Positions 15,794 through 24,081 are shown, counted from the first letter of the stretch. The stretch is 36,354 bases of DNA from an uncultured Eubacteriales bacterium (GCA_900317375.1 ONGJ01000024.1:1-36354); one strand, 5' to 3'. Numbers and translations: made by a program. Notes: generated by a model from the sequence alone, not told the origin.

Positions 15794-17974
15794 TTAATCG
15801 CTCGAAATCAGGTCGGCATAATAGCCGCCTTTGGCATACAGTTCGTCATGCGTGCCGCGCTCGACCACCACGCCCTTGTCCAGCACGATGATCTCGTCAC
15901 AGTCGCGGATGGTGCTCAGACGGTGCGCGATGACGATGCAGGTGATGCCCCGGTCCTTGACTGCCTTGACCAGCTCGTACTCGGTCTTGGCATCCAGCGC
16001 GCTCGTGGCCTCGTCCATGATGATGACCGAGGGGTCCTCCGCCAGGACGCGGGCGATCTCCAGACGCTGCCGCTGGCCGCCGGAGAGATCCTTGCCGCCC
16101 TCGGTCAGCTTCCCGTAGAAGCCGCCGTCGCGGGCCATGATGTCGTCATAGATCTGCGCGTCCCGCGCAGCGAGGATCATCTCGAAGTCCTCGATCGAGT
16201 CGTCCCACATCTTGATGTTGTTGGCGATGGTGTCCTCGAACAGGACGATGTCCTGGTCCACGACGGCCACCGACCCGGTGAACACGCTGCGGTCGATCTC
16301 GCTCAGCGGTCTGCCGTCAAAGAGGATCTCGCCCTCCCAGGGCTGATACAGACCCGAGATCAGCTTGGCAAGCGTCGATTTGCCGCAGCCCGAGGTGCCC
16401 ACGAAGGCGACCCGGCTGCCCGGCTTCATCGTCATCGAAAAGTCCCGGATCAGCGGCGGGGCGAGCCGCGAATAGCCGAAGGTGACATGCCTGAGCTCCA
16501 CGTTCCCGGTCAGCTTGGAATAGTCCGCGTCCTCATCCAGCGGCACTTCCTTAAAGACCGAGTCCGAGGGGTACTGCATGACGTCTTCCACGCGCTCCAT
16601 CTCGGTGCGCATCTCCTGGATGGTCTGCCCGGCCGAGATGAGCGTCATGGCCGGCGACATGAACGAGCTCAGAAAGCCCTGGAACACCATGATGCTGCCC
16701 AGGCTGAACTTGCCCTCCATGGTCAGCAGCACGCCCAGCACCAGGACGGTCGAGGTGGCGACCGTGCTCAGGATAGCCGGGATGGCGCCGAGATACTGGT
16801 TCAGCTTGGCATAACGCACCTTCTGGGTGTTCACCGATGCCTGGTACCCGGACCATTTCTGGAAGAAGCCGTTTTCCGCGCCGCTGGATTTGATGGTCTC
16901 CACCATCTGGATGCCCGACACCGTCGCCGACGAGAGCTTGCCCGCGTCGCGCATCTGCACGCGGGTGATGTTCACGCGCTTGGCCGAGATGATCCGCGAG
17001 ACGATCAGGTTCAGCACGATGGTCGTAATGCCCACCAGCGTCAGCACCGCGCTGTAGCGCAGCATCAGCACCAGGTAAAAGATCATCATGATCGTGTTCA
17101 GCGCCAGCGGCGTAAAGGTGTTCACCAGGGTGCCTGCGATCGAGGCGTTCGTGCCCTGCCGCTGCAGGATATCGCCCGCCAGCCGCTGCGAGAAGAACTC
17201 CATCGGCATCCGCAGGACCTTCCACATGAAGGTGCTGCTGCCCTCTACGGCCATCTTGCCGTTGATTTTCAGCGAATAGATCGCCTGCACCAGCGCCACG
17301 ACCACCTGCGCCAGCCCGAACACCGACATCAGGATGATGAACGGCATCAGCAGCTCCCGGTTTTCCCCCGTCAGCAGACGGTCCATGAAGAAGCGTGAGA
17401 ACACAGGGTTGATGATCCCGAACAGATAGCCGATGATCGTGGAAAGCAGTACGAACGCGACGGCTGCACCGGCACCGGACAGCCGCTTTTTTGCAAATTC
17501 CAGCGTGCTTTTCTTTTTTCCGCCCGGCTGGAAGTTCGGCCCCGGCGTGATCTGCAGGCAGATGCCCGTAAACGCCTTGTCAAACTCCTCCATCGGGACC
17601 TTGACCTCGCCTCTGGCCGGGTCGTTGATGTAGGCGTATTTCCCCTTGAATCCATCCAGAACCACAAAGTGGTTGAAGTTCCAGTGGATGATGGCGGGAT
17701 AGCAGATATCCTCCTGCAGGGAATGCAGCTCGCAGCGGAAGCCCTCCGCCTCAAAGCCGTAGTTTCTTGCCGCGAGCAGCACGTTTCTCGCGTTGGACCC
17801 GTCCCGGGACACGCCGCAGTCAAGCCGGACCTGTTCCAGCGGGATCCAGAGGCCGTAATAGGCCATAACCATGGCAAGGGAAGCCGCCCCGCATTCCAGT
17901 GCTTCCATCTGCATGATCACCGGAACCTTGGCTCTTCCCTTTACAACCGGTTTTTTAATTTTTTTCTCACTCAT
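15794..17974 (-). CDS. C39-peptidase ABC exporter, NHLM/NHLP type (726 aa)
   Basis: The N-terminal C39 domain is intact: Cys28 in MEALECGAASLAM, His102 in WNFNHFVVLDGF and Asp118 in YINDPARG. A six-helix transmembrane domain follows, and then an ATPase with Walker A GTSGCGKST, signature LSGGQRQR, Walker B VIIMDEATSALD and VIAHRLST. C39 exporters cleave double-glycine type leaders while exporting peptides; with the adjacent partner this fits the NHLM peptidase/permease/ATPase (TIGR03796-like). The ATG at 17974 follows GAGGG at a spacing of 7 and is preferred to an in-frame TTG nine codons upstream. A 29-codon frame ends in TGATG on this start, which suggests coupling. No precursor with an NHLP leader is visible in the window. 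Confidence 0.9.
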   Translation of the reverse strand: MSEKKIKKPVVKGRAKVPVIMQMEALECGAASLAMVMAYYGLWIPLEQVRLDCGVSRDGSNARNVLLAARNYGFEAEGFRCELHSLQEDICYPAIIHWNFNHFVVLDGFKGKYAYINDPARGEVKVPMEEFDKAFTGICLQITPGPNFQPGGKKKSTLEFAKKRLSGAGAAVAFVLLSTIIGYLFGIINPVFSRFFMDRLLTGENRELLMPFIILMSVFGLAQVVVALVQAIYSLKINGKMAVEGSSTFMWKVLRMPMEFFSQRLAGDILQRQGTNASIAGTLVNTFTPLALNTIMMIFYLVLMLRYSAVLTLVGITTIVLNLIVSRIISAKRVNITRVQMRDAGKLSSATVSGIQMVETIKSSGAENGFFQKWSGYQASVNTQKVRYAKLNQYLGAIPAILSTVATSTVLVLGVLLTMEGKFSLGSIMVFQGFLSSFMSPAMTLISAGQTIQEMRTEMERVEDVMQYPSDSVFKEVPLDEDADYSKLTGNVELRHVTFGYSRLAPPLIRDFSMTMKPGSRVAFVGTSGCGKSTLAKLISGLYQPWEGEILFDGRPLSEIDRSVFTGSVAVVDQDIVLFEDTIANNIKMWDDSIEDFEMILAARDAQIYDDIMARDGGFYGKLTEGGKDLSGGQRQRLEIARVLAEDPSVIIMDEATSALDAKTEYELVKAVKDRGITCIVIAHRLSTIRDCDEIIVLDKGVVVERGTHDELYAKGGYYADLISSD

Positions 17975-18063
17975 CAGCCGGCCCTCAAAGATATGCCGCA
18001 ATCCCCCGCCGGGAAAGCGGAGGATTGCATAAGTATTTCGCTGCCTGTTCCCTTCGGCCGCAT
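17974..18063 (-). CDS. Possible 29-residue leader or small peptide frame between HlyD-like and exporter genes
   Basis: The frame starts at ATG 18063, seven bases after GAGGT (which overlaps the preceding stop codon region), and encodes MRPKGTGSEILMQSSAFPAG plus nine more residues. Its TGA overlaps the exporter ATG by one base (TGATG). It has no hydrophobic or NHLP-like leader, so it may simply carry ribosomes through the intergenic hairpin and couple translation of the exporter. There is no similarity evidence that the peptide matters. Confidence 0.3.
   Translation of the reverse strand: MRPKGTGSEILMQSSAFPAGDCGISLRAG
17998..18028 (-). promoter_or_regulatory. Intercistronic hairpin before the C39 exporter
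   Basis: GCAATCC and GGATTGC arms, extended inward by CCGC/GCGG across one mismatch position, form a strong stem of about 12 bp with a loop of about 6, ending about ten bases before the exporter ribosome binding site. There is no T-run. It could tune expression of the exporter relative to the upstream STAS and HlyD-like genes. Confidence 0.5.
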
Positions 18064-18073
18064 CCAGCGGACC

Positions 18074-18502
18074 TCAGTTAAACAGCAGTCTGATAACCTG
18101 ACCCTGCCCCAAAACGACTCTGGCGGGATAGGATCCGTCCGCCAGCGTCGTATCGGCCACGGCAAACGGCGTCCCGTCTTCGTTGTGTCCGACGCTGGCT
18201 ACCTTGACCGAGGTGTCGCTCACCAGCACCCTCATGCCGCTCTTGACCGTCTTCGCCATGTTGGGGTCATCGATCTGAATGACCATGCTGCCGTCATTCA
18301 CGGTGGCGGTGGCGCTTGCGAACACATCGTTCGATGCCGCGGAAACCCAGATCAGGCAGCCGACAAGCAGCAGAATGACTGCCGCCAGAGCCAGCCAGAC
18401 CGTTGGGTTCGTCACGTGCAGGTAATCATGCAGCTGTTCCGGCGACGAAATCTGGTCCAGACTCTTCTGGCGAAAGATCTGATTCTGATTCTGATTGTCC
18501 AT
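18074..18502 (-). CDS. Miniature NHLM-type HlyD-like secretion protein (142 aa)
   Basis: The N-terminus (IFRQKSLDQISSPEQLHDYL) followed by one membrane helix at about residues 34-55 is the hallmark opening of NHLM bacteriocin secretion proteins (TIGR03794-like, from family knowledge). Those proteins usually have about 400 residues with a coiled-coil hairpin; here only about 85 residues follow the helix, ending in a beta-barrel-like VVLGQGQVIRLLFN. It therefore keeps the membrane anchor and part of the barrel but no periplasmic-type hairpin. It probably assists the two ABC proteins on the outer face of the membrane. The gene lies 10 bases after the STAS gene, with AAAAGGA before its ATG. There is no sign of a frameshift remnant after the stop, so I read it as a real short form. 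Confidence 0.75.
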   Translation of the reverse strand: MDNQNQNQIFRQKSLDQISSPEQLHDYLHVTNPTVWLALAAVILLLVGCLIWVSAASNDVFASATATVNDGSMVIQIDDPNMAKTVKSGMRVLVSDTSVKVASVGHNEDGTPFAVADTTLADGSYPARVVLGQGQVIRLLFN

Positions 18503-18512
18503 GCTGTCCTTT

Positions 18513-18812
18513 TTACTCGATGGTCAGGATGTCAACAAAGCCGGTGACTTCGAAGATCTCCATGATCACATCACTGACATGGATGAGCTTCATGCTCCCC
18601 TGCTTGGCCATGTTCTTCTGGGCGGAGAGAAGCACGCGCAGACCGGCGGAAGAAATGTACTCCAGGTTTGCAAAGTCCAGGATCAGTTCCTTGATGCCGA
18701 CCATGCTCTCCTTGAGGCTCTCCTCCAGCTGGGGTGCCGTCGTGGTGTCCAGACGCCCCTCCAGGGAAACCGTCAGCGTTTCACCGTTGAGATTCTTGTT
18801 GATGTTCAGCAT
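18513..18812 (-). CDS. STAS-domain protein, anti-anti-sigma factor type (99 aa)
   Basis: A single STAS domain starts MLNINKNLNGETLTVSLEGR and has the switch-loop motif LEYISSAGLRVLLSAQ, with the Ser that is phosphorylated in SpoIIAA/RsbV-type antagonists. The start at 18812 is chosen because GGAGGG lies ten bases upstream; the upstream frame adds only 16 residues without a site. In the family such proteins bind an RsbW/SpoIIAB-type kinase, but neither a kinase nor a PP2C phosphatase is in the window. It is the first gene of the exporter operon and lies behind the direct-repeat promoter at 18867-18902. Its role with an NHLM-type exporter is not known to me. Confidence 0.9.
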   Translation of the reverse strand: MLNINKNLNGETLTVSLEGRLDTTTAPQLEESLKESMVGIKELILDFANLEYISSAGLRVLLSAQKNMAKQGSMKLIHVSDVIMEIFEVTGFVDILTIE

Positions 18813-18866
18813 GATAATACCCTCCATATAGAAAAATTCTAACTTGCTGCTGTTTGCCAAAGAACA

Positions 18867-18902
18867 ATTTTAAGTTTGTCTGTCCAACAAATGTCCAACA
18901 AA
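18867..18902 (-). promoter_or_regulatory. Direct-repeat promoter of the STAS/exporter operon
   Basis: Two exact tandem copies of TTTGTTGGACA (minus strand, 18902-18892 and 18891-18881) are followed seven to eight bases later by a -10-like TTAAAA/TAAAAT (18873-18867). The geometry (11-bp direct repeats, no -35, fixed distance to the -10) is the same as at 8633-8667 and 9581-9615, but the repeat sequence differs. Transcription would start about 48 bases before the STAS ATG. Confidence 0.65.
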
Positions 18903-18916
18903 CTCTATAAACAACC

Positions 18917-20044
18917 TTATTCGATATAAACCCTTGGGACACGTTTGGTGACCGAGCAGAGCAGCTCGTAGGGGATCGTCTGCGCGGCGTCCGAGAGCAT
19001 GTGAATGTCGTTTTCCGGCCCGAAAAGCTCCACCTCGCTGCCGACCTCCGCCTTCTCGTGGTCCGTCAGGTCCACCATGCACATGTCCATGCAGATCGTG
19101 CCGCACTGCGGGACCGACCTGCCGGCAACCCGGTAGCTGCACTTGCCGGAGCTCAGCCTCGGCAGCCCGTCGGCATAGCCTGCCGCGATGACGCCCATGC
19201 GGGTCGTCCGCTTCGTCTCAAAGCGCCTGCCGTAGCTGACAAAGGTCCCGGGCTCGTAGATCTTGATGGTGCTGACCGTCGTCACCAGCCGCATGGCGGG
19301 CTGCAGGCCCAGTTTCCCGTCGTCCCCGTAGCCGTACAGCAGCAGGCCCGGCCGGACCATGTCCAGCAGGCACTCGGGATTGTGCATCACTGCCCCGCTG
19401 TTGGCACAGTGCCGGATGGGAAATCGGATTCCCTCCTGCTCCTCCAGCCTGCGGATCATCCCGGTGAAAAGCGCAAACTGCGCCTTCGTATAGGCCTGGC
19501 TTTCCGGGTCCGTCTCGTCCGAAACGGCGAAATGGGTATAGATCCCTTCGTATTCCAGGTTCGGCAGCGCGCAGGACCGCACGATGTTGCGGACGCCTTC
19601 GTCAAAATAGCTCCCGGCGCAGAGATAGCCGAGGCGCGACATCCCGGTGTCCAGCTTGATGTGCAGCTTCAGGACCCCGCCGAGCCTTCCCGCCTCTTCG
19701 GAATACTCCTCCGCCTTGGCAAGGCAGGTCGCCGTCTGGGTCAGCCGGTTCTCCAGCAGCACCGACGTGTATTCCACCGGCGTGTGCCCGAGGATCAAAA
19801 TCGGCATCGTGATGCCGCCCCTGCGAAGCTCCAGCGCCTCGTCCAGGCAGCTCACGGCGAGATAGTCCGCGCCTTCCCGCTGCAGCAGCTCTGATACGCG
19901 AAGCGCCCCGTGCCCATAGGCATCGGCCTTCACCACGCCGAGAAAGCGGCATTCCGGCGGCAGGACAGCCCGGATCGCATGATAGTTGTGAGAAAGAGCC
20001 GGCAGGCTGATTTCCGCCCAGGTCCGCTTCGACGGGTTCTCCAC
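18917..20044 (-). CDS. alr: Alanine racemase (375 aa)
   Basis: This is a PLP enzyme interconverting L- and D-alanine for peptidoglycan synthesis. It opens with RTWAEISLPALSHNYHAIR and has the PLP-lysine motif VVKADAYGHG, then IKLDTGMSRLG, HCANSGAVM and, near the end, QCGTICMDMCMVDLTD. The length is normal for Alr. The start is decided by the ribosome binding site: AAGGAGGG lies six bases before a GTG at 20044. The ATG at 20062 has no site and would be only a few bases from the predicted transcription start. It has its own promoter overlapping the stop of the regulator gene upstream. Whether it is the main cell-wall racemase or a second copy cannot be told from here. Confidence 0.92.
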   Translation of the reverse strand: MENPSKRTWAEISLPALSHNYHAIRAVLPPECRFLGVVKADAYGHGALRVSELLQREGADYLAVSCLDEALELRRGGITMPILILGHTPVEYTSVLLENRLTQTATCLAKAEEYSEEAGRLGGVLKLHIKLDTGMSRLGYLCAGSYFDEGVRNIVRSCALPNLEYEGIYTHFAVSDETDPESQAYTKAQFALFTGMIRRLEEQEGIRFPIRHCANSGAVMHNPECLLDMVRPGLLLYGYGDDGKLGLQPAMRLVTTVSTIKIYEPGTFVSYGRRFETKRTTRMGVIAAGYADGLPRLSSGKCSYRVAGRSVPQCGTICMDMCMVDLTDHEKAEVGSEVELFGPENDIHMLSDAAQTIPYELLCSVTKRVPRVYIE

Positions 20045-20071
20045 CGCATGCCCTCCTTCCATGAATAATTC

Positions 20072-20101
20072 AGTATAACACGCTGAAGGCATGATGGTCA
20101 A
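20072..20101 (-). promoter_or_regulatory. Promoter of alr
   Basis: TTGACC (20101-20096), a spacer of 18 and TATACT (20077-20072) on the minus strand. The -35 overlaps the stop codon of the preceding regulator gene. The predicted start near 20065 leaves a leader of about 20 bases before the GTG start of alr. Confidence 0.7.
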
Positions 20102-20901
20102 GACTGCTCTTGCAGAATTCTGTCAAGATAGGCCTCCGTCTGGCTCGCCCAGGAATAGGCGCTCATATATTCCCCGCGGTACTCCTGGATGGCCTCCCGG
20201 TTCCCGTCCAGAAATCGGAAGAGGTCGCTGTCCATCCGCTCCGGCAGGATCCGCATCCACCCGCTCTGGATCTCGAAGATTTCCCCGACGCCCGCTTCCT
20301 CCAGGGTCGAGCGCAGGCTACGGATCACCACGTCCATCTGTTTCTGCATGGCGCGGTCGTAAAAGGTATCCTCCCACAGCACCGCAAAGGCCTCCGGCCG
20401 GGATACGTTCCCGCCGTGGCGGTCCACCAGGTAGGCCAGCAGCTCCTTGGATTTGGAACGCTTGAAGACCAGCGGCCTGCCGTCCACCAGCAGGTCGAAG
20501 TTGCCGAAGGTTTTGGCGAACACGTTCGAGGCCTTTCCGCGGTTCCTGCCCGAGAGGGCGTATTCCACCTCCGAGGCCAGCTTCTCGCGGTTGATCGGCT
20601 TCATCAGATAGCCGGAGGCATGCAGCTGGAAGGCATCCAGGGCGTATTCCGAATACCCGGTCAGAAAGATGACCGCGGTGTCCGGATGCATGTCCCGGAT
20701 GCGTCTGGCCAGCTCCAGGCCGTTCATCCCCGGCATGTCGATGTCCAGCAGCGCAATGTCCGGCGTGTGGTTCTCCAGCCAGTCCAGCGCCTCCAGCGGT
20801 CCGGCAAAGCCCTCCACCTCCTGGAAGCCGGGAAGGTCCCGGAACAGGGACAGTGTCAGCTGCAGAACCAGCGGTTCGTCGTCCACACAGATGGCCGTCA
20901 T
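20098..20901 (-). CDS. REC-SARP (SAPR family) response regulator, canonical (267 aa)
   Basis: The receiver domain is complete: Asp7-Asp8, Asp53 in LLDIDMPGMNG, Thr81 and Lys101. The DNA-binding part (KTFGNFDLLVDGRPLVFKRS, KSKELLAYLVDRHGG) is a SARP-type winged helix, and the C-terminus carries EYMSAYSWAS. Its recognition region differs from that of the two regulators at 8733-10522, so a different operator is expected. The ATG overlaps the stop of the small kinase gene by 4 bases (ATGA). It is the third gene of the lipoprotein/kinase/regulator operon, whose promoter carries CTGTGACAG repeats 11 bp apart, the probable autoregulatory site (inference). Confidence 0.9.
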   Translation of the reverse strand: MTAICVDDEPLVLQLTLSLFRDLPGFQEVEGFAGPLEALDWLENHTPDIALLDIDMPGMNGLELARRIRDMHPDTAVIFLTGYSEYALDAFQLHASGYLMKPINREKLASEVEYALSGRNRGKASNVFAKTFGNFDLLVDGRPLVFKRSKSKELLAYLVDRHGGNVSRPEAFAVLWEDTFYDRAMQKQMDVVIRSLRSTLEEAGVGEIFEIQSGWMRILPERMDSDLFRFLDGNREAIQEYRGEYMSAYSWASQTEAYLDRILQEQS

Positions 20902-21503
20902 GCTTCCTCTCTCCCTCCCGGAATGGTCATGGTGACCGTTGTGCCCTTCCAGGGCTCGCTCTCGATGCGCATGGTTCCCTGACACATGCTCTCGATCCGT
21001 TCGCGGACGTTCCGTATGCCGATGTGGCTTCGTTCGCCGTCCTCCGCAAGGGCCTCGGGGTCGAAGCCGCGTCCGTTGTCCCGGATGGTCACGATGTGCT
21101 CGCCGCCTTCTTCGCGGCTTGCGATCACCACTTCCCCGCCGTACTTTCCCCGGACCCCGTGCCGGATGGCGTTCTCCACCATCGGCTGCACGCTCAGGGC
21201 GGGCAGCTCGAAATCATCGTCACGGATGTCGTAGACGATATGGATCTCCGGATAGCGCAGCATTTCGATCTCCGCATAGATCCGGGTATGCTCCAGCTCC
21301 TTCTGAAACGGGATCAGCGTCGGCTCCCCCAGGGACTCCAGATTCATCCTCAGATACGAGCCGAATTTTTCGATGGTGTCGAAGGCCTTCTCCGGGTCGA
21401 TCCGGCACAGCGCCTGGATCGTGGAGAGGGTGTTGAAGATGAAGTGCGGCTGGATCTGCGAAACCAGAAGCTGGTTTCTCTGGTCATCGCTGTTCGTTGA
21501 CAT
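20898..21503 (-). CDS. Soluble LytS-type histidine kinase core without sensor domain (201 aa)
   Basis: The protein is only the catalytic core: SQIQPHFIFNTL with His20, the N box VENAIRHGVRG, DNGRGFDPE and GIRNVRERIES. There is no membrane helix and no input domain; an in-frame stop codon lies eight codons before the ATG, so a longer form is excluded. The gene overlaps the lipoprotein gene by 20 bases and the regulator gene by 4, so all three are translationally coupled. LytS-class kinases normally have several membrane helices, so this one must take its signal from a partner protein or a cytoplasmic cue. AAGGCGGTG precedes the start. It is the likely kinase for the adjacent regulator. Confidence 0.88.
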   Translation of the reverse strand: MSTNSDDQRNQLLVSQIQPHFIFNTLSTIQALCRIDPEKAFDTIEKFGSYLRMNLESLGEPTLIPFQKELEHTRIYAEIEMLRYPEIHIVYDIRDDDFELPALSVQPMVENAIRHGVRGKYGGEVVIASREEGGEHIVTIRDNGRGFDPEALAEDGERSHIGIRNVRERIESMCQGTMRIESEPWKGTTVTMTIPGGREEA

Positions 21504-24081
21504 ACAGCACCGCCTTGCTCTGGATCAGTTTTGCCGCTTCCTCGGCGCTGCGCTGTCCGGCAAAGAACGGCGCCGCACCCTCGGTGATGATCGCCTTCAT
21601 GCTGTCATCCATGCCGAGCACCCGCGTGGTTGCCGCGATCACCTTTTCCACCAGGGCCACGTCCTCCTCCGACACGATGCGGAACTGATAGAGCCTGCCG
21701 TTGACGGTGGTGGTGTCCCGCTCGGCTTCCTTTCTGCTGCCGTCCTCGTTCAGGACGAAGCTGCCGTCCGGGTTGCGCTCGTACTTCACGGTCATGGCGT
21801 CTTCCTTCATGTTCTCATACACCTGCAGGTTCGTCGGGAACACGAAGCCCATGAACTGCTCCTGATAATCCGGCAGGAAGAACTGCCGCACGAACTGCCA
21901 GGCCGCTTCCTTGTCCCTGCAGTTCGAGGTGATAGCAAAGGAGTTGCCGATCTGCGCGAACATGCTGCCGTAGCCGTTCTCCGTCGGGTATCCGACAAAG
22001 GTGGCCGGGACGTCGCCGAAGCCGGCATTGTTTGCCTGGGCGTCTTCAAAGCGGTTGAAGTTGCACTGCTTCAGCAGCTGGATCCCCTCCATGATCCTGG
22101 CGTCCGAATCCATGTCTGCCAGGGTCGGGTTCTCCGCCTCCCAGTCGAAGGAGGACGGGAAGCTGGCGACGAACTCCAGCAGCTTGACAAAGCTCTCCGA
22201 GTCAAAGCGGCACTCGCCCGTTGTCCAGTCCACATAGTCCTCCAGCTCCAGATAGAGCAGGAAGGTCAGCACGTCGTCGGCCGTGATGAAGCGGTCGAAA
22301 ACCGTGCTCTCCGGGTTTTCCGCCCGCAGGTTCTGCATGGCCTGCTGCAGGCTGTCCATGGTCCAGCCCATCTCGCTGCCTACGCGCGAGGCCAGGCCCG
22401 CCGTCGTCAGGATATAGAAGTTGCTGACCGTCTGATAGAGCTTTCCGTCCTCCTCAAAGGCTTTCAGGACATGCTCGTTCAGGTCGCTGCGGTTCAGCTC
22501 CGGGTCCGCGTCGATCAGCGGGTACAGATCCTCCAGCAGTCCGGAGGATCCGAAGCGGTCCGCCGAGAGCAGGCTGATGTCGATCAGGTCCGGGGCGTTG
22601 CCCGCGATGATCTCGGTCTGCAGCCGGTTGACGCCGGCGTTCCAGTCCGCCTCGTCGTCGCTGCTGTAGTCGTCATACTCCGAATAGTCCGTCACTTCGA
22701 TGCGGTAATTCGGATTGTTGCGGTTGAAGCGGATGACCATCTCACTCGTAAACGGATAGAGGTTCAGAACCGCCAGGCGGATGACCTCCTTCTCGCTGCC
22801 CGTGCCGCCGGCATCCGGGCTGAGCACGACCAGCTCGTTCTGCACGCCCTTGGAGGTATCCCGCTCGTGCACGGCCGCGATCTGCCTGTCGCCGAACAGG
22901 CAGAAGCTGTCGCTCGCCGTGTGCATCACGTCGCTCTCCGTCCAGCCGAGGACCTTGCCGACCTCGCCGTCCTCCAGATTCATCCGGTACAGGCTGTCAC
23001 CGGCGCTGTAATAGACGGCGCTGCTGTCCTGTCCGGCCGCCAGCAGATCGATAAAGTCTTCCGTCTTCCAGGTCGCCTCGACGCTGAGCGTCTTTCCGTC
23101 GAGCACGCTGACGGCGGGCTGGCCCTCCGCGTAGGTCGCGACGGCAATCCTGCCGTCCGGCAGCGAGACGATATAATCCGCCGAGTCTTCCAGCGACACG
23201 GTCTTCAGCACCGCGCCCGTTTTGCCGTCCAGCATGACGATGCGGTTATCCTCAAAGAAGTTGCCTCTGCCGACGAACCATTCGCTGACGGAAAGGCAGA
23301 TCTGTCCCTCACCGTTCAGCGCAATGCCGTTCATCATCAGTGTATAGCTGCCGTCAGCCGACTGCACCTCCTGGGCATGGCTTTCCAGGCTGTCCAGCGG
23401 GATGTGCGAGATCAGGCTTCCGTCCGGCTTCAGCGAGGTCAGATAATACAGGTCCCGGCTCGGCGCTTCCTCTTCCATGCCCGTCTCTTCCGCCGGCATC
23501 TCTGCAGGCATCTCCGCCGGCTGCTGCGCGGGCGCTTCCGCAGGCTGCTCCGCAGCCGCCTCCGAACTCTCGCCCGCGCTCTCACCCGCGGCACGCTTTG
23601 TCAGCGTGTGCTTTTCCAGGATCCAGAGCGTCCCGTCCTGCCCGACGCAGAGCTTGTCGAACACGATGCTGGCATGCTCGCCTTCCGCTGCCTCGTTCTC
23701 CGGCACATACGCGATCCTTTCCAGCGCGCCGTCTGTGCCGACCTTGCAGAGAATGGGCCCGTAGACCCAGTACTGCTCCTCCCATTCCGGCGTGACGCCG
23801 TCCGGCGTCCGGTCATCGATGACGCCGAGGGACGTGAAGTACAGGTTCTCCCCGTCCGCCGCGGCATTCTGCAGTCCGGCCGTCAGGCGGCTGTCGCTGA
23901 TTGCGAAGTACTGTCCCCGGTATCTCAGCTTCTCCTCTGCCGCCGGCGCGGATTCCTCTGCCGCCTTCTCCGTCGTATTTTCTGCCGGGGTTTCTGCCAT
24001 CTTGGTCTCTTTTCCTCCGCATCCCGTCATCATGCTGACGCAGAGGATCAGGGCCAGAATCACGGCTGTTATTCTTCTCAT
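21484..24081 (-). CDS. Lipoprotein with propeller-like N-terminal half and ABC solute-binding C-terminal half (865 aa)
   Basis: A lipoprotein signal with lipobox MMTGC (Cys21) is followed by Glu/Ala-rich linkers. The region of about residues 50-430 has repeated short strands typical of a beta-propeller (for example GYTL-, NRIVMLDGKTGAVLKTVSL, LYRMNLEDGEVGKVLG), with a second Pro/Ala/Glu linker near 170-200. From about 435 the sequence is that of an extracellular solute-binding protein family 1 (IRLAVLNLYPFTSEMVIRFN, APDLIDISLL, the late AWQFVRQFFLP and FVFPTN). No permease genes are nearby. Instead it heads an operon with a kinase and a regulator, which suggests a sensing rather than a transport role (inference). 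The ATG has AGGAGG at a good distance. Its promoter carries the CTGTGACAG repeats. Confidence 0.82.
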   Translation of the reverse strand: MRRITAVILALILCVSMMTGCGGKETKMAETPAENTTEKAAEESAPAAEEKLRYRGQYFAISDSRLTAGLQNAAADGENLYFTSLGVIDDRTPDGVTPEWEEQYWVYGPILCKVGTDGALERIAYVPENEAAEGEHASIVFDKLCVGQDGTLWILEKHTLTKRAAGESAGESSEAAAEQPAEAPAQQPAEMPAEMPAEETGMEEEAPSRDLYYLTSLKPDGSLISHIPLDSLESHAQEVQSADGSYTLMMNGIALNGEGQICLSVSEWFVGRGNFFEDNRIVMLDGKTGAVLKTVSLEDSADYIVSLPDGRIAVATYAEGQPAVSVLDGKTLSVEATWKTEDFIDLLAAGQDSSAVYYSAGDSLYRMNLEDGEVGKVLGWTESDVMHTASDSFCLFGDRQIAAVHERDTSKGVQNELVVLSPDAGGTGSEKEVIRLAVLNLYPFTSEMVIRFNRNNPNYRIEVTDYSEYDDYSSDDEADWNAGVNRLQTEIIAGNAPDLIDISLLSADRFGSSGLLEDLYPLIDADPELNRSDLNEHVLKAFEEDGKLYQTVSNFYILTTAGLASRVGSEMGWTMDSLQQAMQNLRAENPESTVFDRFITADDVLTFLLYLELEDYVDWTTGECRFDSESFVKLLEFVASFPSSFDWEAENPTLADMDSDARIMEGIQLLKQCNFNRFEDAQANNAGFGDVPATFVGYPTENGYGSMFAQIGNSFAITSNCRDKEAAWQFVRQFFLPDYQEQFMGFVFPTNLQVYENMKEDAMTVKYERNPDGSFVLNEDGSRKEAERDTTTVNGRLYQFRIVSEEDVALVEKVIAATTRVLGMDDSMKAIITEGAAPFFAGQRSAEEAAKLIQSKAVLYVNEQR

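Noticed and set aside
18074-18502. HlyD-like gene as a frameshifted remnant
   Set aside because: The downstream gap contains no sequence resembling the missing HlyD hairpin, and the short gene has good start and stop contexts, so a natural short form is more likely.
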